DNA of 64,000 bases from Phaeosaccion multiseriatum (taxonomy: Eukaryota; Ochrophyta, other classes). Numbering within the stretch: the stretch's first letter is position 1; every line of letters starts with the position of its first letter. The translations under genes and the position numbers were made by a program. The notes under the pieces are model-generated. The model saw only the letters and a program-made list of their open reading frames with translations. It did no database searches and was not told the DNA's origin. The stretch spans positions 5,456,001-5,520,000 of the forward strand of contig OZ218951.1 in NCBI GenBank assembly GCA_965112735.1. Reading direction: 5' to 3'. Below are positions 1 through 11,419 of the stretch, one piece after another.

Positions 1-215
1 CAATAAACCCCGACGGTACGTTAGGAGCAGGCCAACAAACAATGCACTCCTCCTATCGTCCTTCCACTCCTGTTTATATATATGTTCGACCCCTGACGTG
101 CTACGGACGCATTCTCGGTAGCATCCTTCTGGCCGGTACTGGCAGCTGGCCGGTAGCAGGTTGCACAGCAGAAGGAGAAGGGGGAGAGGTTGGCCAAAAA
201 TCGTCACTATTACTA
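1..215. other. Window edge, 3' flank of FNIP gene
   Basis: Downstream flank of the minus-strand FNIP gene. No coding signal is visible here. Confidence 0.5.
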
Positions 216-1190
216 TTAGGTCAACCGCAGATCCCACAGAGAAGCGGGCAGGCTCCCCCGGCGGGGATAGGTGGCCCAAGGCCCCATTCCCACCTCCTCT
301 ACACTAGCGGGAAGGACCACATCCTGATTGATGAAGTCATCTCCAAAATACACCTTCTTCAGCGAGGGAGGGAGAGTGATTGGCTCGTCGAACCTTGAGA
401 TTCTTGGAAACATCAGCTCCTCCAGAGAGCTTGGTAGCACCAAACCAGCCTGATCGAAGTATTTTCCAAAAGTGACCTTCTTCAGCGAGGGAGGAAGAGC
501 GATTGGCCTGTTGAACAATGACTGCTCTGAAAACTTCAGCTCTTCCAGAGAGCTTGGTAGCACCAAATCACGCTGATTGAAGCTATATCCAAAAGTGACC
601 TTCTTCAGCGAGGGGGGAAGAACGATTGGCCTGTTGAACACTGAGGTCCATGGAAACTCCACCTCCTCCACGCCGGTCGGCACAACAACGTCGCAAGCAT
701 CGAATAACCTGGAGAACCGCAGAAACTTGACCGAGAGTGGTAACTGTGCCAACACTTTGTCAGCAAGAGCCTTCTCAGCAAGGCGCAGCTTGTGACCATA
801 ACCTTGACGTTGGATGCCGAGGCGCACCGCCTTGACGCGAAAGGAGCCCGCCATACCATGGTCCGGCTGCCTCGCCCTAATCCTCCCCGACCTTCGAAGC
901 CCTTCCACGGCATCTCTTCCCCGCGTGGAGGCGGGAGGAGGGGAGGAAGCCGCAGCAAGGCGTTGAGACTCCTCGCGCTCCCGCTGCTGCTGCTGCTTCA
1001 GCATGCTCAGCACACGCGACTGGATAGCTTGGGGCATGTCGGCGTTGATCACCAAACCGCGTGAGGTTACCTTGTCGACCTCCTTGCATACGCCCCACAG
1101 AGCCTTGTTCGAAACACGGCCAGCAACCATCCTCAATGCCGCCGGCCCGCTGCTGCGGAGACTAGTCTCTGTCTCTTCCCCCCCCCCCAT
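216..1190 (-). CDS. FNIP/leucine-rich-type repeat protein
   Basis: Intronless 324-residue reading frame, ATG at 1190, TAA at 216-218. From about residue 150 to the end it is built of six or seven units of about 22 residues that alternate between LPPSLKKVTFG-type and LPSSLEELKF-type ends, each starting FNxP, FNQR or FDQ. This is the pattern of FNIP repeats, which are expanded in Dictyostelium and in some algae; they form a leucine-rich-like solenoid, and most have no known ligand. The N-terminal 150 residues are basic, with a short Gln run and no signal peptide or membrane segment, so the protein is probably cytosolic or nuclear. It is transcribed away from the gene at 1559 and shares its promoter region. 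The repeat assignment is firm; the function is unknown. Confidence 0.8.
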   Translation of the reverse strand: MGGGEETETSLRSSGPAALRMVAGRVSNKALWGVCKEVDKVTSRGLVINADMPQAIQSRVLSMLKQQQQREREESQRLAAASSPPPASTRGRDAVEGLRRSGRIRARQPDHGMAGSFRVKAVRLGIQRQGYGHKLRLAEKALADKVLAQLPLSVKFLRFSRLFDACDVVVPTGVEEVEFPWTSVFNRPIVLPPSLKKVTFGYSFNQRDLVLPSSLEELKFSEQSLFNRPIALPPSLKKVTFGKYFDQAGLVLPSSLEELMFPRISRFDEPITLPPSLKKVYFGDDFINQDVVLPASVEEVGMGPWATYPRRGSLPASLWDLRLT

Positions 1191-1259
1191 CCCCCCCCCT
1201 TTTCATGACTTTCTTCCATCACGCCACCCCCCCCCCCCCTCGTTTCACCTCCCTTCGAC

Positions 1260-1511
1260 GTGGTGCCCCCCACCGTACTCTCCTTCTTTCCCCCTTTCCA
1301 GCGTCACTGCGATAGAGGAGGGGGGAGAAGAGCAAAAAACAAAAAAAGGGGGGGAAAAGGGAAAAGGAAAGAGAAGCTAAAAGTAATAACCCCGGTGTGA
1401 TCAATCCATCATCCGGCCCCTTGAAGGCCTTTATTTTACAGTATAAAAAAGGACAGTATCGCAGCGACGTTGGAAAGAGGGGAGGAAGGAGAGTACGGTG
1501 GGGGGCACCAC
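1260..1511. repeat. 55-bp inverted repeat in divergent promoter
   Basis: Arm 1260-1314 and arm 1457-1511 are reverse complements with 5 mismatches in 55 (about 91 percent). They enclose a 142-bp spacer of purine-rich sequence. The outer ends read GTGGTGCCCCCCACC. The element lies between the start codons at 1190 (minus) and 1559 (plus), so each gene has one arm just upstream in the same relative orientation. It may be a duplicated core promoter element or the remains of a MITE; no target-site duplication is obvious. Confidence 0.85.
1442..1449 (+). promoter_or_regulatory. TATA-like box for the gene at 1559
   Basis: The sequence TATAAAAA lies 110 bases before the ATG at 1559, immediately outside the right arm of the inverted repeat. 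The spacing allows a transcript start near 1475. Seen by motif only. Confidence 0.45.
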
Positions 1512-1558
1512 ATTTGTTTCAATCTCTCTCTTTGTTTGCTTCAAGGGAGGGCAAGATC

Positions 1559-2414
1559 ATGGTGAGGGGGAACTACAGAGGGAAGGGGTCGAAGGGGGGG
1601 GAAGAGAAGGAGGAGGGTAGCAGTAGTAGTAGCGAAGATGATGCGATGTCCGAAGACCAGGCTTCCACGGCGGAAGATGTAAGCACTGTTGCTGCTCCGA
1701 CTGCAGCGGCCATCTCTCCGTCCTCATCTGCATCGGACGAGGCAAGTCCTCAGTCCGTGGGAAAGCGTGCTGCTGCTGGTGATGGTGGTGCTTCTTCTGC
1801 TGCTGCCGCCGGGGCTGCTTGTGTTTTTCCTCGCTCCACGGCGAAGACGGCGCGCAAGCCGAAGGCAGGGGCGAAGGATGGGGGTGTAAGGAAAGAAGTC
1901 AAGCCGGAGAAGAAGCGGAAGGCAGAGGACGACGTGGTGAAGGACGAGAAAGAAGTAAAGGACGAGAAAGTCAAGCGAGAGGGGAAGCGCCTGAAACCTG
2001 ATAACCTGCAACTTTTGGATGAGATTCAGCTGTCAGTCAAATCGTGGAAGGAGGCTGACCCGCAAGCCGTGAAGGCAGGAGGGGAGCTGGAGGAGGGCAA
2101 GGCTCGCTTCGCAGACGACGACCTGCTCAGTGGCACGGTTGTGAACAAGGGGGTGAAGAAGACCGATGGATCTGCCTTCATCGAAGTGCTGCCCTTGTAT
2201 GTGGTGTCCCCCCTCCCCGGCAAGTCCCTGCAGCACACAGTCAGGAGCTTTGTCCAGGAGTACAACGGACATGCCATCACGCCGAAGTGAGTGCAGTGGA
2301 GGAGAATGGAGCGGAGTGGAGTGGAGTTGAGTGGCGCACGATTGGTTGGTCGCTGGAGGACAGCTTACATGCATGCATACATGCATAAGTGTGTGTGCCT
2401 CTGTGTGTGTGTGC

Positions 2415-2446
<32 letters not shown>

Positions 2447-3182
2447 CTGTGTGTGTGTGTGTGTGCGTGTCGGGGGGGGGGTTCTGTTTGTGTATGCTCT
2501 CTTTCTCGCGCGCGCCTGTCTCCTCTCTCCGCCCCCCCCCACCCCCGTTCCCATCCACCCCCTCCTCTCGTCCTTCCCCTCATATCCTCTCTAATCGAAT
2601 CTACTCGTACGACACACAAGCCCCTGTCCTTCTTTCTCTCTCTGCCCCCCCCCCCCTCCCCGCTCTCCCTCTCTCTCTGTTCCTTCTCTCTCCTTCTCTC
2701 TGTCTCTCTCCCTCTGCCGCCTCTCCCTTTCTCTCTTCCTCGCCCTCTCCTCCCCACCCCCGTCGCTCTCTTTCTCCCTCCCTCCTCCCTCCCCTGGTCT
2801 CTCTTCCGCTCCCTCTTTCTCTCTCCCCCCCCCTCTTTCTCACCCTCTCTTCTCTCTCCCTCACCCTCTCCTTTCCTCTCTCTCCCACCCTCTCTCTCTC
2901 CATCTTTTTCTGTACCTTTGGCCCTCTCACTTTTCTTCCTTCTCTCTCTCTGTCTCTCTCCATCCCTCCCCCCTCTCGCTTATCTCCCTCTTCCTCTCTT
3001 TCTCTCTCTCTCTCTCCCCCCCTCCCCCTCCCTCTCTTCCTAGGTGGGCTGAAAGCATCCGCCGCCTCTTGGAGTTCGACTCCAAGTTGGATCGAGGTTT
3101 TTTCGCGAAAATGACCAAGTGTACAGATGCAAACGCAGCGGCAGGGGAGGGGGAGGGGGCGGAACCCGGGATGCAGATCTGA
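1559..3182 (+). CDS. Lysine-rich protein of unknown function, two exons
   Basis: Exons 1559-2286 and 3044-3182 join in frame across a GTGAGT...TAG intron to give 288 residues. The ATG at 1559 starts a highly charged N-terminus; an earlier in-frame start at 1397 lies inside the inverted-repeat region and is less likely. Residues 1-150 are low complexity (Ser, Ala, Glu, Lys). Residues about 120-200 are dense in Lys/Glu with bipartite nuclear-localisation-like runs. The last 110 residues look folded (segments EIQLSVKSWKEADPQAVK and IRRLLEFDSKLDRGFF) but match no family I know. A nuclear or chromatin role is inferred from composition only. The 757-base intron is a (GT)n tract followed by pyrimidine repeats. 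Confidence 0.65.
2387..3040. repeat. Intron made of (GT)n then CT-rich repeats
   Basis: Within the intron 2287-3043, bases 2387-2470 are an interrupted GT microsatellite. From 2520 to the acceptor the sequence is almost entirely C and T in runs of CTCTC and CCCTC. No open frame on either strand has a non-repetitive protein. Confidence 0.85.
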
Positions 3183-4236
3183 GGAGAGCCAAGGGATGGC
3201 GGTGGAGGGGCAGTGGATGGCAGTTGAAGGCAGAGAGATAGGCGAGAATATTATGTACTTGGTTTTGTAATTAAAATTTAAGACTGAATGAGAAGCCATG
3301 GAAAAAAAGGGAGAAGAGGGAGGCCATTACGCACGCCTTCCGTAAGATTACGTATGACAAGAGGAGGCCATGCCCGCACATAGCAAGGGTACTTATAGAA
3401 AGGGGGGAGCGAAGGGCGCGCGCCCCCGACAATTTGCAATTTGCATTTGCGCCCGGCAAGTGGAGATCGCAGGCGGCAAACAGAGGTGCGGGGTGCGAAA
3501 GGCTCCCTCCTCTAGAATATACCACGGGGACCTACTAGGGTTGTTAGCAAGTCTGTTCTTACAGTAAGTACGCTTGCTGTATACGCCACTCGAGCCCCCC
3601 TCCCTCCCGCCCTCGGGTGTGAGTGAGCGAGCGAGTGAGGGTGTGAGTGAGTGAGTGCGTGACTGAGTGACTGACTGAGTGAGTGAGTGAGTGCTGCTCG
3701 TTAAGGCTCAAGTGGAAGGGAAGGGAAGAGCGTTTCATACACCAACACGTTTACACTGGGGAGTGGTCTGAACAAGCACGCAAGCCAAACGAGGCTTTCC
3801 TCCTCAAGCAAGCAAGCAAGGCCGTGTCTTTCTTGTCGCGTTCTATACCGATGCCTGCTCGACTTGGTAGGTGCTTCTCGAGCCCTCCCTCCCTCCTCTC
3901 CAGTAGATCTCTCTGAATGCGTCCCTCTCTCTTGCTCCCTCCATCCACTGCCATCCCAAGGATGTGACTGACTTTCCGGCCCGGCCTGGGGGGCCTCTGC
4001 TCTGCTCTGTATCACCAACTGCTCTATGTCACCCCTTGCTCCTGTGGTCTGCTCTGTATCACCAACTGCTCTGCACCTCTCCCCCCGAAGCCCCGCAACG
4101 CAACGCAACGAAGGGCCGTGGTTGGTCACCCCACGCACACACACTGGCGCTCGGCCTACCTCACTGTCGAGGTCGACATACTGTCGAGCTCGACGGAGGG
4201 GAGGGTCGACTTCCAGAAAGGAAAGCTTCGACGTTT
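3183..4236. other. Intergenic space between convergent genes
   Basis: No gene seen. Holds the 3' flanks of the genes at 1559 (plus) and 4237 (minus), a degenerate GAGT array at 3617-3692, a CCATCCACTGCC-family word near 3940, and two copies of GTATCACCAA at 4009 and 4056, set in nearly identical 18-base contexts. Confidence 0.6.
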
Positions 4237-5664
4237 TCAAAGCGCCGCGTCGGCATCTTCTTTTTCTACCTCTGCCATTGCTGGAGATACAGGAGAGGGC
4301 TGAGTGGGGCCTGCGGAAGATAGTGCGGTGGCAAGCCACGTAGGCAGAGCACCAGCAGAAGCAGCAGAAGGTGATACAGCAGCCGTTGGTGATACAGCAG
4401 CAGCAGTTGGTGATACAGCAGCAGCGCCAGTGGGCATAGCAGCGACTTCATGGACACTACGCACAGTGGCAGCTGTCCCTGTTCGCCCTTCCCCTGTTCC
4501 TTCTGCCCCTCCTGTCCCCCCCGCCCCTGATTCCCCTCCTCTTGCTGCTGCCTCTGATGCTGCTTCTGCTGCTGCTTCTGCTGCTGCTGGTGCTGCTGCT
4601 GGTGCTGACGCCTCCTTCGATGGCCCTGCTTCTGCTGGTGCTGCTGCTGCTGCTATCGCAGCCGCTCCCCTCGCGATGGGCGACGCACACGTAGACGCAG
4701 CAGCATCAGCAGTTGGTGATACAGCCGTAATGTTGAGGTACACAATGGTGGCGCTGATGTCGTCGTGAAGGTGGCGCCGGTCGGGGCCCTGCCGCAAGCT
4801 CTTCAAGGTACTCAATGTAATCTTGTGGGTAGAAGCCGCCCTCATCAGCACCTTGTGGGGGGGGGGGAGGGAGGGAGGGTGTGATTATGTGCGGGACTCC
4901 CTTCAAACACGATCACACGTGCACCATGCATCCACCCGTACTCTGTCCTGACCCCACCCACCCACTGTCCTAACACCACCCACCTATTGTCCTGACACCC
5001 ACCCGTCCTCTGTCCTGACACCCACCCGTACTCTGTCCTGACGCCCACCCACCCACTGTCCTGACCCCACCCACCCACTGTCCTGACACCACCCACCCAC
5101 TGTCCTAACACCACCCTCCCACCGTCGTAGTACCACCCTCCCACCGTCGTAGTACCACCCACCCACTGTCCTAACACCACCCACCCACTGTCCTGACCCC
5201 ACCCACCCACTGTCCTGACCCCACCCACCCACTGTCCTGACACCACCCACCCACTGTCCTGACCCCACCCACCCACTGTCCTGACACCACCCACCCACTG
5301 TCCTAACCCCACCCACCCGCTGTCCTGACACCACCCACCCACTGTCCTGACCCCACCTACCTGGTCGATGACGACTTGGCTACTGGGCACGGCAGGTCCT
5401 CTTCGCCCCCCCCTGCGGACCCCAGTCCGAGGGGGAACCCCACTCCCCAGGGGGGGGGGCTCAGAGGAAGACGGAGGGGGAGTGGCGCTCTCCACCCACC
5501 TCACCACGTCGTCGTTGGTGGCCTGTTCCCATACGCCATCTGTGAGTTGTGGGTGTCATGACAGAGGTAGATGGGTGAATGTCAGGACCGAGGTGGGTAG
5601 GTGGGTGTCAGGACAAGAGGGTGAGTACGTGGGTGTCAGTCAGGCGAGAGGGTGAGTGGGTCGG

Positions 5665-5696
<32 letters not shown>

Positions 5697-6132
5697 TGAG
5701 TGTCAAGCACAGAGTACTACGCACTGAACCCTGCCTGAGCCGTGACCAATCCCACTTCCCCACCTTCCCACTTCCCTCTGACCCGCACTGACCAACTCCA
5801 CACACACTGACACTGAAACTGAAACTGACCTGTTGCGAGCACTAGAAAGTGGTCTGCAGGGCACAGAGGGTAACATGAAACCTCGGGCTCGGCGGTGATG
5901 TATGGGACACAGCTCTTGTAAGGGGATATACTGAAGGCCTCGTGCTTCAGGTAGGCATCCCCTGCAGCAGTTGGTGATACAAAGCGGGGAGGGGAGGGAA
6001 GGGGGGAGAGAGGGAGGTACGTGAGTATCTGTGGGGGAAGGTAGTGAGGATGGCAGCAGAGGGTCCCACGCGGGTCTTGCTGGAGTGAGCAAGGCTAGGT
6101 TAGGTACCATCCTCAGGTCTTCAGAGGGGATT

Positions 6133-6198
<66 letters not shown>

Positions 6199-9100
6199 AG
6201 CTCTCGTGACTGCAAGGGAACCGGCCACACGCATCACGGCCTTGGCGCCTCGCCATTCGTCGTTGCGGGAGGCACGGATGGCTGGGGTGGGAGGGAGGGA
6301 GGGAGGGAGGGAGGGACGACGAGAGTGTGGCACAAGTGGGTTAATGGAGGTGGAGAACAACAAAGCCAAACGACATCATTCCACTTCACTACATTGAATG
6401 GAATCAAACGGAACGACCTCTCCTACCCCTCTGCTCTCCGCTCCCCTGCCCTTCCCCCTCCCTCTTACACCTCCCCCTCCCTCCTCTCCCTCCCTCCCTC
6501 CCTCTCTCCCTCCCCCCTGTCCCCCTCCCTCCCTCACTCACTCACTCTCTCCTCCTCCTCCTCCCCTCCCCTCCCTCCTCTCCCTCCCTCCTCTCCCTCC
6601 CTCTCTTCTCTCTCCCGCCTGCCCCCCTCGCTCACTCACTCCCTCCTCCTGCCCCTCCCTCTCCCTCCTTCCCTCGCCAGCCATCCACTGCCACCCCCAC
6701 CCTCTACTCCTTACTAACCGTTTCTGTCGTGGCTCCGATGGCGAACCAATTCCGCCTCCCTCGCATTGTCGCAGTTGTGATCGCGCGACAGAGCCACTGC
6801 GTGCAGCACTGCACCAGTTCGTGATACACACCCCTTCGTGGCAGGAGACGTGCTGTTGCTTCTACTCCTGCTCCTGCGCGCTCGAGGCCCGCCCCCTCCT
6901 CCTCCTTTGCCCCCCTCCCCTCGTCCTCCTTCACTCGAAAGAGGCGATGAATGCTCCGATGACATCGAGGCCGAGGCAGTGGTGGTGGTGGTGGTGGTGG
7001 TGGTGTTGGCCTTCCCTGGTGGGGAAGAAGCAGCAGCACATCCCACCCCAGACTCTCCCGAGCCCCCACCCCAGCCACCCCCACCACCACCACCACCACC
7101 AGTTGGTGATACAGCAGCTTGTCCGACGCCCCTATGACTGCTGCTGTTGCCCATATGACTGCTTGCCCTCGCGAGCTTTGTGTTGTCGGTCGTGGCCACA
7201 ACAGCTCGGCAGTCTCCCACGTGCGCCACGTACAGCTGGGATGAGGGGTCATATGGGTAGGAGGGCAGACGGTCAGGCAGTCATATGGGTACGTACAGCT
7301 GGGATGAGGGGTCATATAGGTGGGAGGGCAGACGGTCAGGCAGTCATATGGGTATGTACAGCTGGGATGAGGGGTCATATGGGTAGGAGGGCAGAGGGTC
7401 AGTAAGTCATATGGGTATGTACAGCTGGGATGAGGGGTCATATGGGTAGGAGGGCAGAGGGTCAGTAAGTCATATGGGTATGTACAGCTGGGATGAGGGG
7501 TCATATGGGTAGGAGGGCAGAGGGTCAGTAAGTCATGGAAGACTACCCCACCTTGGCCCCGAGTACGACTGCAAGGAGGGCACACGAGCCGGCGTTGATG
7601 TACCCACGGGAGTCGTGCGCTTCGAGGTCGAGCGTGCCATTCCACTGACGATCACATTCCAGGAATACCTGTCAGGCAGTAAGGCAGTGAATCAGTCAGG
7701 CAGTAAGGCAGTGAATCAGTCAGGCAGTAAGGCAGTGAATCAGTCAGTGAACCAATCAGTCAGGCAGTCAGGCAGAGGTCAATGAATAAGTAAACAGAGA
7801 ATCAGTCCGTGAATCAGTGAATCACACACACGCACACCCAGCCCCCCCACCGACTTACTACCCACCCATTGACATACTACACCCACCTCTTTGAGCACAC
7901 CCTTGACACTGGCCTCTGAGAGCGTCGCCATCTGTCCCTCCCCCGCCCTCCTCGCCAGGCCCTCCACACAAAGCGTCGACAGGAGAGGGCAAACGAAGGC
8001 TGAGGCCTTGCCTCCTCCGTGCCCGTCACACATGACGTACACGAAGAGGCCAAGCTCGGGAAACGCTAGAAGGGAGGGTGGGGTGGAGGGGGTGAGGCAT
8101 TGGGATCAGACTCAAGAACCAAACAAAGCCAAGACTGACTCACTCACTCACTGAGTTGCTCCGCTCCGTGTGAGTGTACTCTTCTCCTCCCCTCCTCCTC
8201 CTCCTCCTCTTGCTCTTTCCTCCCTCCCCCCCCTGACCCATTGACTTACCTAACTCGGCATGAACGTCCTCCCCGGGGTCGTTAGCCTCATACATGCTCG
8301 TGTTATGTGTGGGGCGCAGCTCGAGCATCGGCAACTGTTGTGGTTGCTGCTGCTGCTGCTGCTGCTGTGTCCCCTGTACTTGCCCTTGCCCTTGACCCAC
8401 GTACTCCTGCCGGTACTGCGGCTGCTTGTGCTTCAGCGTCTTCCGCAGCAGCTGCTGCTGCTGTTGCTGCTTCGGGATTCGAAGTATGCCCTTTGGTTTT
8501 GCCCTCCCACCTCCACCTCCCCGTGCTGTACTACCAACTGCTGATGTTGAGTGCAGCAGTGCAAGAGCGCCAGCCGTCCCCCCCTGGGACTCTAAGGACT
8601 CTCCAGGGGGCGTGTTGTCCTCCTCGTCCACATCATCCGCGGCGTCGTCATCTGTTGCAGACCCGTCTCCCGACGTCACGCTTCTTATGGGTACACCATA
8701 AGGAGTTTCACTTTGACCGGCGCCAGACTTTGCAGACATTGTGTAGTGACTCTTTCTGGGCTGAGGCTTGGGGCGAATGGCGCGCCGCGGTTCCATCGCC
8801 GCACCACCGCCATCACTATCATCATCATCGTCAACAATCTCGCTCCAACGAGCAGCTCCTGCAGCAGTTGGAGATACAGCGGCACTGCCACTGCCACTGC
8901 CATCCCTGTCCCACTCCCCCAATAGCCGAGTGCCGTAGCTACCTCCTCCTCCGGCGGGATGAGGACGAAAGGCAGAGCCAGCAGCAGCAGCAGCAGCACC
9001 ACCACCACCAGGACTACTCGTGCCCCTACTGTTGCTGGGGGTGCCCGGACTGCTCCTGCCGCTCCTTCTTTGGAGGTGGACACGACCTTCTTTTCTCCCC

Positions 9101-9375
9101 AGCACTACTCCCCGTGCCTCTACCTGATGCAGGTACTGTCCTGGTATGCCCCCATCCACTGCCCTCTCCTCCCCGTCGCTGTCGTCGCTGTTGTCGCTAC
9201 TACCCGTGCTGCGTCGTCGTCGCCGCTTTCGACGCTTGGGCAGAAGGGCGTTGGGCGGGTTCTGTGCCCCCACCCCACCGCTGGTAAATGTGCTGCCTGT
9301 GCTCCCTGTCGCGCTTCCTGCTGATGATGATGGTGAGGACCCCTCAGTGGTGTCTGTTCGCACGTCGACAACCAC
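4237..9375 (-). CDS. Protein phosphatase 2C (PPM family), eight exons, 5' end unresolved
   Basis: Metal-dependent Ser/Thr phosphatase. Exons (minus order): 9375-8250, 8065-7887, 7668-7552, 7235-6719, 6281-6195, 5961-5830, 5539-5361, 4851-4237; all junctions keep frame. PP2C motifs appear in order: YVMCDGHGGGKAS, GSCALLAVV, YVAHVGDCRAVV, LSRDHNCDNAREAELV, RVAGSLAVTRALGDAYLK, FLVLATDGVWE and RRHLHDDISATIVYLN. The metal-binding Asp residues of DGHGG, TDG and DD are present. A charged, polyQ- and Ser-rich N-terminus of about 370 residues and an Ala/Pro/Ser tail with three AVSPT words flank the domain. A stop precedes the frame at 9375 and there is no early in-frame ATG, so an upstream exon is missing; an ATG at 9693 opens a 42-codon frame that might supply it. 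The substrate is unknown. Confidence 0.88.
4385..4417 (-). repeat. Two adjacent TTGGTGATACAG words in PP2C coding sequence
   Basis: Exact 10-mers at 4386-4395 and 4407-4416, with a partial copy at 4371 and another exact one at 4713. All are read on the minus strand as Ala-Val-Ser-Pro-Thr in the phosphatase tail, separated by GCT/GCA alanine codons. Confidence 0.9.
4935..5358. repeat. Tandem array of TGTCAGGACA units in PP2C intron
   Basis: About 17 degenerate units of roughly 25 bases, read on the minus strand as GTGTCAGGACAGTGGGTGGG. The array begins directly at the intron donor (GTAGGTGGGGTCAGGACA) and fills almost the whole intron 4852-5360. A minority of units have TACTACGACGG in place of the core. 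Confidence 0.9.
5540..5829. repeat. PP2C intron with GTGC array and scattered TGTCAGGAC words
   Basis: Intron between the exons ending at 5830 and starting at 5539. It contains four TGTCA(G/T)GAC-type words (5555-5640) and a (GTGC)n array at 5662-5697. Confidence 0.7.
6133..6194. repeat. (CA)n microsatellite at an intron donor
   Basis: About 31 CA units directly follow the exon end at 6195; on the coding strand the donor reads GTGTGTGTG. Confidence 0.95.
7230..7538. repeat. 63-bp tandem repeat, five copies, duplicating a splice acceptor
   Basis: Copies start at 7230, 7293, 7356, 7419 and 7482. The unit contains the minus-strand acceptor CATCCCAG plus the first six exon bases CTGTAC, so the repeat grew across the intron-exon border. 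Only the last copy on the coding strand (AG at 7236-7237) gives an open frame; the other four reach an in-frame TGA within six codons. Confidence 0.9.
7673..7744. repeat. 24-bp tandem repeat, three copies
   Basis: Unit CAGGCAGTAAGGCAGTGAATCAGT, quoted here as CAGGCAGTAAGG plus CAGTGAATCAGT overlap; three nearly perfect copies, then degenerate CAGTCAGTGAATCAGT words to 7830. It occupies the PP2C intron 7669-7886. Confidence 0.8.
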
Positions 9376-10156
9376 GACGGGTCAAGGAAGATGAAAGGGC
9401 AGAGCATAGAGACAGACATTAGGTAGGGCATAGGACATGGGAATCCGAGCAAAGCTTTCAAAGCTTCCTCCACTTTTTCAAAGGGTCGTTGAAGAACGAA
9501 ACGGAGAGAGCATGTACCACCGACACCAGTAGCAGCCGGCAGTAGAAGCAGCAGCAGTAGAAAGGGATCAATCCAAACTAGCCAAGTAGAGTAGGCGAAC
9601 AATCCAGCCCAGCCAATCGGTGGCGGCATCTGCCATGGCAGGATCGGTCAGGCCGTTGGGGCTAGCTACGTTTCTTCCCTCTTGTTCGCCCATCTCTTGC
9701 GCACAGCATCTACCGATCACTTCCAATTGTAGCCTTGACGTGAATCTTCAACACAAGACGTCCATCGCGTGAAGACTCTACCCTACATGGTGGCTCTTCC
9801 ATTGATTCCCGCCAAGGACTCAAACGAAGCTTCTCGAAACGCGATTGCACTCACCGTTTCTCTGGCCACCTCCCGGGGCCTGGTGCTCTTTCTTCTCCGG
9901 AGCAGCACTGGGAGGAAGCATAGCGCCAGGTAAGCGCCACTGGCACCGCCACCGCCTCACTCTGTTGTTCGGAATGGTCTCGCGCTGAAACATTCAACCA
10001 AAAGGCCAAATCTTACGTAATAGTTGAGTGCCAGTTTTGGGGGAGGGTGGGCACCTCCTCCTCCACCTCCAGTCTTTCAAAGAGAAGGCTGCGTATAATC
10101 TACCCAGCTGCTGCTGTTACTGCTGCTTCTTCTCCTCACACGGTAACGGTACCACC
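9376..10156. other. Divergent upstream region of PP2C and plastid polyQ gene
   Basis: Probably carries the 5' exon or leader of the PP2C gene on minus and the leader of the gene at 10157 on plus. A plus-strand ATG at 9787 opens 48 codons ending at a donor-like GTAAGC (9929), so an upstream exon of the plus gene is also possible. No TATA box is clear. Confidence 0.4.
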
Positions 10157-11388
10157 ATGCCGGCACCCCAGCCCTCCCCGAAGCACGGGCTGCTCGCAGT
10201 CTTGCTGCTCGCTGCAGCCTCGGCTGCCACCCCAGGCTGCCAGGCCTTCCAGAGCAGCATTCCCGCCACTCGACACGCCTCCGCCCTCACACCCGCCTCC
10301 TCCACCTCGGCCTCGGTGAAGTCGTCCATGTCCGTCCCACCTCACATGAGGAGGGGGCGCGGGGCGTCTTCCATGCGCATGGCGGGAGACGGACAAGCCG
10401 AGGGGGCAGGCGCGGAGGCGAGGCGGCAGGCGGTCATGGCTGCCATTGCTCGCCAGCACGCGCGGGGAGCAGACTCATCGAAGAACCAAGCACCGGAGAG
10501 GCGGCAGGGAGGGGACGAGGAGATCTCTCGGGACCAGGGAGGCTCCATGTTCAAGGCAATGATGGACAAGGCCAATGGGATTGCGCAGGCGCCTCCGCCT
10601 CCTTCGCGCCAGCAGCAGCGGCAGCAATCGCCTCCGCCCTCTGGAGGGTGAGCGACATTTCTTTCCCGTGTGTGTGTGTGCGTGTGTCTGCTAGTTCGTG
10701 CGGTGTGGAGACGCGGGGAGGGATGGGAAGAGGTGGAGAGATGCTGGTGGGTCAGGGGAGGCGACTCGGCGCAGAGGGTTCAGAAAGGAACGCGAACAAA
10801 TGACTGAGCGAACGCACGGCCTTTTTTATTTTCACTAAGGATCAGGGAGGCGGGGTTAGCGTCGGGCCCTCCCAGAGTTGTGCAGCAGACTTGTGCGAGT
10901 CACCAGCGAAAGGAATCTCATGGCCCTCCCTTCCCACTCTCCTTCTCTTTCCTGTGTTGCCCCTCTCGTATCTCCTCTCTCCCTCTCTTCCCCTCTTGTA
11001 ACGCGACTGTGGTACGTCTTCCTGCCCTTCCCATCCCCCAGTGACTACGGGGAGGAGGGTGGGGGTAGCGGGAGGTTCGCCAACCTCATGGCAGCGGCAG
11101 ACGGAGCAGCCCCAGACCCATATTCCCCTGACTTTACCTACCAGCCGCAGCAGGTACAATGGAGAGAGAGAGAGTGGGTCAGAGGGAGTGACAGACTAAG
11201 GGAGAGGGAGAGGGAAGAGAGAGAGCGTCAGAGAGAGAACGAGAGAGGAAGAGAGTCAAGGGGAGGGACAGAGAGAGAGAGAAGGAGTCAAGAGGGAGAG
11301 ACAGAGAGGGGTAGAATGCCAGATAGAGAGCATGGACCGTGTGAGTATGCCCCTGACACAAACCACTCCACCTCCCCCCGTCCGTCTT

Positions 11389-11419
<31 letters not shown>

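Noticed and set aside
42-398. Plus-strand open frame opposite the FNIP gene
   Set aside because: It overlaps the FNIP gene antisense and has no family-like sequence.
4845-5507. Long minus frame of GQDSGWVGVRT-type repeats
   Set aside because: It is the TGTCAGGACA intron array translated; it lies between good GT-AG sites joining two PP2C exons.
7227-7538. CRISPR-like array (63-bp repeats)
   Set aside because: The units are contiguous without distinct spacers, and the genome is eukaryotic.
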